Shown here in pieces: positions 15,549 through 21,183 of a stretch of DNA of 21,183 nucleotides (within the stretch, counting starts at the first letter, position 1; each line of letters opens with the position of its first letter). Source of the stretch: an uncultured Bacteroidaceae bacterium (GTDB lineage Bacteria; Bacteroidota; Bacteroidia; Bacteroidales; Bacteroidaceae). Made by a program: the position numbers and the translations under genes. Below the pieces are notes generated by a model. That model was not told the DNA's origin. It did no database searches and saw nothing but the letters and a program-made list of their open reading frames with translations. The stretch lies in the NCBI GenBank assembly GCA_904502185.1, contig CAJGDX010000028.1, positions 1 to 21,183 of the forward strand. Reading direction: 5' to 3'.

Positions 15549-16898
15549 ATGTACGATTTAGCCATAATAGGCGGTGGCCCGGCAGGATACGTGGCAGCCG
15601 AGAAAGCAGGAGCAAGAGGTCTGAAAACCATCCTTTTCGAAAAGCGCGAACTGGGTGGAGTATGTCTTAACGAAGGATGTATCCCCACAAAGACACTTCT
15701 TTACAGTGCCAAGATGTACGACCACGCCTCGGGCAGTAAAAAATATGGCGTCACAGCCGAGAATGTAGCATTCGAATACAAGAAGATGGCCGACAGAAAG
15801 ACCAAAGTTGTACGCAAACTGGTTGCAGGCATCAAACTGAAGATGGAACACAACAATGTGGAGGTCATCAAAGGAGAAGCTACCATTGTCGGCGGTGATA
15901 CATCGAACATAACCATTGCATGCGGTGGCGAAAGCTACCAGACACGCAATCTGCTCATTTGCACCGGAAGCGAAGCTTTTGTTCCGCCCATTCCCGGAGC
16001 GAAAGAGAATGAGGCCGTGCTTACCAACCGCGAAATGCTTGCCTTGACACAAGCACCCGAAAGCCTTGTGGTGATAGGCGGAGGAGTGATAGGTATGGAA
16101 TTTGCAAGCCTTTACAACAGTCTGGGAGTTCCGGTAACAGTAATAGAGATGCTGCCCGAAATCCTTGGCGGACTTGACAAGGAGATAAGCGAAGCACTTC
16201 GTGCCATATATGCTAAACGAGGTGTCAAATTCAATCTGCGTTGCAAAGTGACAGCCATAGAAGGAAACACAGTACACTTCACCGACGCCGATGGGGACGA
16301 ACAGTGTGTAGAGGGTGACAAGATACTGATGAGCGTGGGACGTCGTGCCACACTTGACGGTTTCGGCCTTGAGAACATCCCTGTAGAGGCAGAGCGCGGT
16401 ATAAAGGTAAACGAATATATGCAGACAACAATGCCGAATGTATATGCAGCCGGTGACGTCACAGGATTCTCATTGCTGGCACACACTGCCAGCCGCGAAG
16501 GCGAGGTTGCTGTCAACCACATTCTTGGCATTGACGACAAAATGGAATACAACGCCATTCCAGGAATAGTTTACACAAATCCTGAAGTAAGCGGAGTGGG
16601 ACTGACCGAGGATCAGGCAACCGCACAAGGCATAGAATATCGCCTGAGCAAGTTGCCTATGACATACGCCGGACGCTTTGTAGCAGAGAATGAGGGTCAG
16701 ACCGGATTGTGCAAAATACTCTCTTCGCCCGATGGCAAAGTGCTTGGAGTACATATGTTGGGAAACCCTTCCAGTGAATTTATCTGCGCAGCCTGCATGG
16801 CAATAACCAACAACCTGACCGTCAGTGACCTTAAACGAACAGTGTTCCCCCATCCGACAGTCAGCGAGATATTGAAAGAGGGACTTTTTGAACTTTGA
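15549..16898 (+). CDS. lpdA: Dihydrolipoyl dehydrogenase, E3 component (449 aa)
   Basis: This flavoenzyme reoxidises protein-bound dihydrolipoamide with NAD+ in 2-oxoacid dehydrogenase complexes or the glycine cleavage system. The FAD-binding GGGPAGYVAAEKAG starts at residue 8. The redox disulfide is Cys39/Cys44 in GGVCLNEGCIPTK. The NAD-binding Rossmann motif is VVIGGGVIGMEFAS, and a second FAD contact is VYAAGDVTG. The catalytic dyad is His435/Glu440 in HPTVSE. The protein is slightly shorter than typical E3 (about 470) with no lipoyl domain. No E1, E2 or gcv genes are in the window, so its partner complex cannot be named. The inositol-phosphate synthase gene follows after 24 nt. Confidence 0.95.
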   Translation: MYDLAIIGGGPAGYVAAEKAGARGLKTILFEKRELGGVCLNEGCIPTKTLLYSAKMYDHASGSKKYGVTAENVAFEYKKMADRKTKVVRKLVAGIKLKMEHNNVEVIKGEATIVGGDTSNITIACGGESYQTRNLLICTGSEAFVPPIPGAKENEAVLTNREMLALTQAPESLVVIGGGVIGMEFASLYNSLGVPVTVIEMLPEILGGLDKEISEALRAIYAKRGVKFNLRCKVTAIEGNTVHFTDADGDEQCVEGDKILMSVGRRATLDGFGLENIPVEAERGIKVNEYMQTTMPNVYAAGDVTGFSLLAHTASREGEVAVNHILGIDDKMEYNAIPGIVYTNPEVSGVGLTEDQATAQGIEYRLSKLPMTYAGRFVAENEGQTGLCKILSSPDGKVLGVHMLGNPSSEFICAACMAITNNLTVSDLKRTVFPHPTVSEILKEGLFEL

Positions 16899-16922
16899 TA
16901 AAAAGACAAAGATAATAACAAG

Positions 16923-18224
16923 ATGAAACAGAGTAATGTTAAAGCGGCAACCGGCAAACTGGGCATCATGTGCGTAGGATTGGGAGCCGTAACCACAACA
17001 ACCATGATAGGCGTGCTGATGTCACGCAAAGGATTGTCACAACCCATAGGTTCATTTGCGTGCAAAGGAATCATGCGCTTGGGAACAGGTCGTGACAAGA
17101 TGTACAAAGAGGTAAAGGACATTGTGCCCCTGGCAGAGCTTAACGACATTGCCTTTGGTGCATGGGATCTCTACCCCGACAATGCCTATGAGGCTGCAGT
17201 AAAGGCTTCTGTACTGAAACCTGCCGACTACGAACCCGTACGCGAAGAGCTCGAGGCCATTCGCCCCATCCCTGCACTTTTCGACAAGAGCTACGCTTCG
17301 AACATCGACGGTCCTAACGTGAAAAGCGGTGCCAACCGTTGGGAACTCACCAACCAGTTGCGCGAGGATATACGCCGTTTCAAAGAAGAGAACGGCTGCG
17401 ACCGCGTGGTTGTAATATGGATTGCAAGTACCGAGAAATATATCCCCCGCGACAACGAAGTACATGGTTCAGTGGAAGCATTCGAGGCAGCAATGAAGGC
17501 TGACGACACAGCACGCATCGCACCCAGCATGTGCTACGCATATGCGGCTATGCGTGAGGGTTGTCCGTTTGTAATGGGTGCGCCCAACCTCTGCATCGAC
17601 ATTCCCGCAATGTGGCAGTTGGCAGAAGAGATGAAAGTGCCTATCGCAGGAAAAGATTTCAAGAGCGGACAAACAATGATGAAGACCGTACTTGCACCTG
17701 CGTTCTTCACCCGACAACTGGGCGTTACAGGCTGGTTCTCGACAAACATCCTTGGCAACCGCGACGGAGTGGTGCTTGACAACCCCGACAACTTCGAGAC
17801 TAAACGTCGCAGCAAGATGTCAGCAGTGGAAAATATCCTCGACAGCGACATTTACCCCGACTTGTATTCTGATATATATCACAAGGTACGCATCAACTAC
17901 TACCCTCCCCGTGGCGACGAGAAGGAGAGCTGGGACAACATCGACATTTTCGGCTGGATGGGCTACCCCATGACAATTAAAGTAAACTTCCTTTGCCGCG
18001 ACTCGATATTGGCTGCACCTTTGGCACTCGACCTTGTACTCTTCTCCGACCTTGCATTGCGCGCAGGATACTATGGAATACAGGAATTCCTCTCATTCTA
18101 CAGCAAAGCACCCATGCACAAGGATGGAGAAAGCCCCGTACACGACCTGTTCAAACAATTTGCTATGCTGAAAAATGCAATCAGAGTAATGGCCGGATAC
18201 GAAGCCGACCAGGAGCTTGACTAA
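16923..18224 (+). CDS. ino1: Myo-inositol-1-phosphate synthase (433 aa)
   Basis: The enzyme converts glucose 6-phosphate to 1D-myo-inositol 3-phosphate using bound NAD+, the first step of inositol lipid synthesis. The NAD-binding glycine-rich motif is VGLGAVTTTT (18-27). Family motifs include NVKSGANRWELTNQLR (132-147), GCPFVMGAPN (213-222) and the active-site lysine cluster GKDFKSGQTMMKT (243-255). The length is typical of bacterial forms. In Bacteroides, a synthase of this family supplies phosphatidylinositol and inositol phosphorylceramide. The phosphatidylinositol-phosphate synthase partners found beside it in Bacteroides thetaiotaomicron are not in this window. Here it is the distal gene of an operon with lpdA and ends at a strong terminator. 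Confidence 0.94.
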   Translation: MKQSNVKAATGKLGIMCVGLGAVTTTTMIGVLMSRKGLSQPIGSFACKGIMRLGTGRDKMYKEVKDIVPLAELNDIAFGAWDLYPDNAYEAAVKASVLKPADYEPVREELEAIRPIPALFDKSYASNIDGPNVKSGANRWELTNQLREDIRRFKEENGCDRVVVIWIASTEKYIPRDNEVHGSVEAFEAAMKADDTARIAPSMCYAYAAMREGCPFVMGAPNLCIDIPAMWQLAEEMKVPIAGKDFKSGQTMMKTVLAPAFFTRQLGVTGWFSTNILGNRDGVVLDNPDNFETKRRSKMSAVENILDSDIYPDLYSDIYHKVRINYYPPRGDEKESWDNIDIFGWMGYPMTIKVNFLCRDSILAAPLALDLVLFSDLALRAGYYGIQEFLSFYSKAPMHKDGESPVHDLFKQFAMLKNAIRVMAGYEADQELD

Positions 18225-18265
18225 GCATAAGTCAGAAAAGCAATAGCTGAAAGATATACCCAACA

Positions 18266-18310
18266 TAAAACACCCCCCTGTTTACCGCGGTAAACAGGGG
18301 GGGCGTTTTA
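18266..18310. terminator. Bidirectional terminator between convergent genes
   Basis: A perfect 30-bp palindrome (18273-18302) of C6TGTTTACC...GGTAAACAG6 type is centred on CCGCGG. After a small internal loop the flanks TAAAAC (18266-18271) and GTTTTA (18305-18310) pair again, giving U-rich tails on both strands. It separates the plus-strand inositol synthase gene from the minus-strand Sel1-repeat gene. Confidence 0.9.
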
Positions 18311-18343
18311 GCACTATAATAAGAAATTTATACTAAAAAGGCA

Positions 18344-19402
18344 TTATACATTTTCGCGACGAAGGCGACGCATTGCAAGATGGTGTCCCTCGGCGGCAGC
18401 ACGACGATACCACCGCATAGCCTCGTCGAAATTCTTTTCACCCGTCCACCCCTCTTCGTAAGCCTGCCCTATGCGATAGTGGGCATAGGGGTCGACAGAA
18501 AGACGATAGGCGGCCAATGCATCAGGCAATGAAACAGCAATCTCGCCGCACCCCTTACGATAGAGGTCGCCAAGATTGGTTGCAGCATACAGAGTGTCAC
18601 CGGCCTTTACTGCCTCGCGAAACCAATATATAGCAGAAGCGCCATCCACTGCAACACCAACCCCCTCGTGAAAAAGTGTACCAATATCATTCAGTACCAC
18701 TCCATGCAAAAGACGACCGGCACGATATTCATCGGCAAGCGCAAGCAGATGTTCCACATCTTCACGCGAGTAAGTTTCGTATGTTTCGCTGCCATCCAGT
18801 TGCCACGATTTTACGCGCCCGACAGGTTCGTGCTGAGGAATATCCACCTCCATGGTATCCTCCGAGAAACAGCTATCCTCCATTTCCCCTGTCGGCGATA
18901 GGCCATTCAGCATCATATATTGCATATAACCATAGATGCGTGGAGTCGAAGAGTGAAGGTTCACGCCAAATTCATAAAATGCCGACAAAGTGACGTAAGC
19001 ATCGGCAACTAACGGAAGCGAGAGATAGTAGCGCGAAGCAACCGACAATACACCTTTGAGCATTGCAATCTCCTCGGAGATAACATCCTCGACCCACTCC
19101 TCGCCATAAGTCAAGTAAAGAGCATCATCGCCATCAATGCTGCCACCCAGAAAGCGTGCAACAGAATCGGCCAGATAAGGAAAAAGACGAAGGTCGGAAT
19201 ATGCTGCCAGATTATCTACAAAAAGTACATAGCCATCTTCGATGCCTTGAAGCAAAAACATAGTAGTGGAAATGCCCTCACGCACAAAGAACCAACTTTG
19301 CGGTGCTGTTGCATACAGAGTCAGATCTGGGATATCAGCATATCTGAGAAATTCATCACAGCAGAATTCCTTGTCAGCATTTATGATTATAGTACTTGTC
19401 AT
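18344..19402 (-). CDS. Sel1-repeat protein with an unrecognised N-terminal domain (352 aa)
   Basis: The C-terminal third (about 235-350) contains Sel1-like repeats, recognisable from NDIGTLFHEGVGVAVDGASAIYWF, LGDLYRKGCG and the well-kept last repeat GQAYEEG...DEAMRWYRRAAAEGH. These helical hairpins mediate protein-protein contacts. Residues 1-230 are acidic and rich in aromatic residues, with no family I recognise, no signal peptide and no membrane helix, so the protein is probably cytosolic. No conserved neighbour hints at a role. The likely promoter has TATCTTTT (19433-19426), one base off consensus, with no clear -33 box. The gene lies between the bidirectional terminator and the tRNA-Glu terminator, so it is transcribed alone. 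Confidence 0.85.
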   Translation of the reverse strand: MTSTIIINADKEFCCDEFLRYADIPDLTLYATAPQSWFFVREGISTTMFLLQGIEDGYVLFVDNLAAYSDLRLFPYLADSVARFLGGSIDGDDALYLTYGEEWVEDVISEEIAMLKGVLSVASRYYLSLPLVADAYVTLSAFYEFGVNLHSSTPRIYGYMQYMMLNGLSPTGEMEDSCFSEDTMEVDIPQHEPVGRVKSWQLDGSETYETYSREDVEHLLALADEYRAGRLLHGVVLNDIGTLFHEGVGVAVDGASAIYWFREAVKAGDTLYAATNLGDLYRKGCGEIAVSLPDALAAYRLSVDPYAHYRIGQAYEEGWTGEKNFDEAMRWYRRAAAEGHHLAMRRLRRENV

Positions 19403-19496
19403 GTTTGGTGTTTCTATTGCATTTAAAAAGATAGCTTATATATATTGTGTTTCCGACCACCCACATGAAACACACTATCGTCACAGATTACAGCGA

Positions 19497-19533
19497 TAAA
19501 AAAACTGCGAGAAAAGAATCTTTTCTCGCAGTT
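19497..19533 (-). terminator. tRNA-Glu terminator
   Basis: Arms 19503-19517 and 19519-19533 form a perfect 15-bp stem around one base. On the minus strand a T-run (19504-19498) follows. The hairpin begins 4 nt after the tRNA 3' end. Confidence 0.9.
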
Positions 19534-19536
19534 AAG

Positions 19537-19608
19537 TAGCGCCTACGGGAATCGAACCCGTGTTCCATGCGTGAGAGGCATGTGTCCTAGCCGCTAGACG
19601 AAAGCGCC
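19537..19608 (-). tRNA. tRNA-Glu (anticodon CUC)
   Basis: The 72-nt cloverleaf on the minus strand has D arm GTCT-AGCGGCTA-GGAC, anticodon stem CATGC/GCATG around loop CTCTCAC (anticodon CTC at 19575-19573) and T arm ACGGG-TTCGATT-CCCGT. The discriminator is A, and CCA is not encoded. The acceptor pairs GGCGCTT with AGGCGCT, so the first pair is G1-U72. It reads GAG codons and is probably an extra isoacceptor beside a UUC species elsewhere. Confidence 0.93.
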
Positions 19609-19625
19609 ATTTGACTTTTGCGTTG

Positions 19626-19656
19626 CAAAGGTAACGCAAAAATTCCACTTACGCAA
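19626..19656 (-). promoter_or_regulatory. tRNA-Glu promoter
   Basis: TACCTTTG (19633-19626 on the minus strand) matches the consensus. A GTTG partial -33 box begins at 19657, with its TTG at 19656-19654 and a 20-nt spacer. The -7 box lies 17 nt before the mature 5' end. The -7 sequence is the same as that of the tRNA-Gln gene. Confidence 0.65.
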
Positions 19657-19687
19657 CACTATGCACATTTTTTTTAGAGCAAAATAC

Positions 19688-19706
19688 AAAAAACTGCACT
19701 TTGCAG
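19688..19706 (-). terminator. Possible terminator of the PrsW operon
   Basis: On the minus strand CTGCA (19706-19702) pairs with TGCAG (19698-19694) around a 3-nt loop and is followed directly by T6 (19693-19688). The stem is short. It lies 44 nt past the PrsW stop and upstream of the tRNA-Glu promoter. Confidence 0.4.
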
Positions 19707-19750
19707 GCTTTTCCGAGCCTTAGCAATAACCGCAACTGATTAAAAACGGC

Positions 19751-20479
19751 TCAAACAACATCAACGTCAGCATCTTTTCTTAAAAGTTCTTCGATTCTTG
19801 CACTTCCATGTCTCCACATTTTAAAGCAGAAAAGCAGAAACATCACAAATAGCACAAGAGCCATAACTGGCGAAACTGATGGCAACGACATCAATATAGA
19901 GTCATAAATACCATGCGCCAACACTGGAGACAACAGAACAAATATTCTGTTTTTAACAGAATATGATGGATAGAATTTCGCCAATGAATAATAATATCCC
20001 ATCATTATTCCAAAAAACAGATGCCCGGGAATTGCAAACAATGCACGTGCTATTCCTACCGTCAGGAAAGCTTCGGCATTAGAGAACAGGTAGATTATAT
20101 TCTCAATAGCAGCAAAACCTAGCGAAACACATGCAGCGTAAACAATGCCATCCATTCTTTCGTCGAAATAGGGATTTTTACGCAACACAAGCCATAGGCA
20201 AAACAGTTTAGCCATCTCCTCGGGGATTGCAGCAGCGAAAAAAGCAGTACGCACAGCACCCCAAACGGTTGTTATTGTTTCAGGGTATACACCCATCAGA
20301 CCAAATGGTATTGACATGCAGAACGAGAGCAGGACAGACAATACTCCAAACATAAAGGCTTTGAGTAATTGTCCGGGAGGTTCGGGTGATTTTCTATCCT
20401 TGTTAAACACATAATAAAGAAAGATTGCCACTGGCAAAAGAGCCATAAAAATAATCATGCGATTCATAGTATCAGTCAT
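19751..20479 (-). CDS. PrsW-family intramembrane metalloprotease (242 aa)
   Basis: This is a polytopic membrane protein with about seven hydrophobic helices, related to Bacillus PrsW, which cleaves anti-sigma factor RsiW. The predicted active-site residues are all present: EEMAK (Glu87, Glu88, Lys91), Glu126 in GFAAIENIIY, His153 in IPGHLFFG, and His189/Asp193 in AHGIYDSIL. The substrate is unknown, and no sigma/anti-sigma pair is in the window. The ATG at 20479 overlaps the upstream gene's stop by 8 nt. A second in-frame ATG at 20467 (MNRMIIF) is an equally reasonable start. Base composition here looks more AT-rich than in the dnaX-ino1 block. It is likely co-transcribed with the RyR-like gene. 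Confidence 0.85.
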   Translation of the reverse strand: MTDTMNRMIIFMALLPVAIFLYYVFNKDRKSPEPPGQLLKAFMFGVLSVLLSFCMSIPFGLMGVYPETITTVWGAVRTAFFAAAIPEEMAKLFCLWLVLRKNPYFDERMDGIVYAACVSLGFAAIENIIYLFSNAEAFLTVGIARALFAIPGHLFFGIMMGYYYSLAKFYPSYSVKNRIFVLLSPVLAHGIYDSILMSLPSVSPVMALVLFVMFLLFCFKMWRHGSARIEELLRKDADVDVV

Positions 20480-21183
20480 TAATGTTGCAAATCTCAGTAT
20501 ACAAGCGATGCAGGCATTTGCTCAATTCCTCGTCATACTTGCGTGCGTCTTTATCTATTTGCACCAATCTTGCATTTGAGCATATATCCAAATGTGCCAT
20601 TTGGCTTTTAAGGATATTCTTATTGACGTTATTGGATTCTATCTCCTTCTGTTGCTCTTTTCGCGTAAGGGGACGGTAATTCATCAACAGTTCCTCGACA
20701 TTCCATCTGTTGTGTTCCACATCTGCCAATGTCGAAACAATTTCGTCATTGTCTTCAAAAGGAGAGCCATCATACTCTATGCAACGTAATTTTGTCCACA
20801 ACATATTGCCATTATATTGGCTCGACCATTGATTGGCAACAGAAGATTTTCCCTTATAAGCCACTTTTTTAGGATTATATGACGATTTTATGTTTATGTT
20901 ATTAAAGATGTCATCAATCTTACCGCCTAATATCTTGCTGAATTCAAAATAATCATCAGTAAAGAATTCTGAAGCATTGCCAAAGCCTCTAAGTTTGCCA
21001 CAATAGGGGTATTCCACACCACCTTCGGTTATTGCATCCATGATTGACTTCTCATAGCGGTTGTAAACAAGGACCTGTTTCACTGAAGAGGATTCATATA
21101 TTTCCTTATGTAGGAAAATTGCTGCAGCATGCGACCTGTTCGATTCGGGCAGACAGACTGCAATTGTCACTTTTGCTTGAGGA
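20472..21183 (-). CDS. C-terminal part of a probable Rossmann (TrkA-N)/RyR-like domain protein, cut by the window end
   Basis: The frame is open to the window edge. The GTG at 21170 falls inside a beta-strand-like string (KVTIAVCLPE), so I treat it as internal and the gene as truncated at its 5' end. The visible 237 residues begin with a late Rossmann-type half (alternating beta/alpha, ending KLRGFGNASEFF). Next comes ANQWSSQYNGNMLWTKLR, then TLADVEHNRWNVEELLMNYRPLT and a HLDICSNARL segment. The EHNRWN-E-LL-YRP pattern resembles bacterial RyR-like domains that follow TrkA-N-type nucleotide-binding domains, some of them attached to ion-channel helices. This is by motif memory only. The stop overlaps the PrsW start region, suggesting one operon. 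Confidence 0.6.
   Translation of the reverse strand, partial: PQAKVTIAVCLPESNRSHAAAIFLHKEIYESSSVKQVLVYNRYEKSIMDAITEGGVEYPYCGKLRGFGNASEFFTDDYFEFSKILGGKIDDIFNNINIKSSYNPKKVAYKGKSSVANQWSSQYNGNMLWTKLRCIEYDGSPFEDNDEIVSTLADVEHNRWNVEELLMNYRPLTRKEQQKEIESNNVNKNILKSQMAHLDICSNARLVQIDKDARKYDEELSKCLHRLYTEICNIND

Noticed and set aside
21168..21170. GTG as the true start of the RyR-like gene
   Set aside because: The frame stays open upstream to the window edge, and the GTG falls inside a predicted beta strand, so the gene most likely continues to the right.

Overview
The window is chromosomal DNA from a member of the Bacteroidota, most likely order Bacteroidales. This rests on gene content (a DUF349 repeat protein, PepD, a DUF3332 lipoprotein, a GH29 fucosidase, a bacterial myo-inositol-phosphate synthase) and on promoters. 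Five intergenic regions carry the Bacteroidales pair TTTG (or GTTG), 19-22 nt, then TAnnTTTG or a one-base variant, and typical Shine-Dalgarno sequences are largely absent. Genus cannot be fixed from this window.

Layout. Positions 1-276 hold nothing I can call. On the minus strand follow a five-repeat DUF349 protein (336-2189), then rsmA (3655-4464) and mgtE (2306-3658) joined by an ATGA overlap. A divergent promoter region starts a plus-strand run: a flippase-like membrane protein (4637-5632), pepD (5646-7103) and a DUF3332 lipoprotein (7136-7684), closed by a strong terminator. A structured intergenic stretch (about 7800-7928) has three copies of a short promoter-like repeat. It precedes a compact operon of two FdtA/QdtA-type sugar ketoisomerases and a DegT-family aminotransferase (7938-9920), probably making a nucleotide-linked 3-amino-3,6-dideoxyhexose. 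Then come tRNA-Gln(UUG), a secreted alpha-L-fucosidase on the minus strand, and the plus-strand genes radA, dnaX, lpdA and the inositol-phosphate synthase gene. The last two are only 24 nt apart.

After a bidirectional terminator at about 18266-18310 are a minus-strand Sel1-repeat protein, tRNA-Glu(CUC), and a visibly more AT-rich pair: a PrsW-like intramembrane protease and the C-terminal part of a protein that looks like a Rossmann/TrkA-N plus RyR-like architecture, cut by the window end.

Most of the window is ordinary housekeeping sequence. The parts I find most worth a second look are the asymmetric ketoisomerase pair and its repeat-rich promoter, the RyR-like/PrsW pair beside a tRNA, and the lpdA-inositol synthase operon. 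I did not find a CRISPR array, insertion sequence, rRNA or recognisable phage genes.
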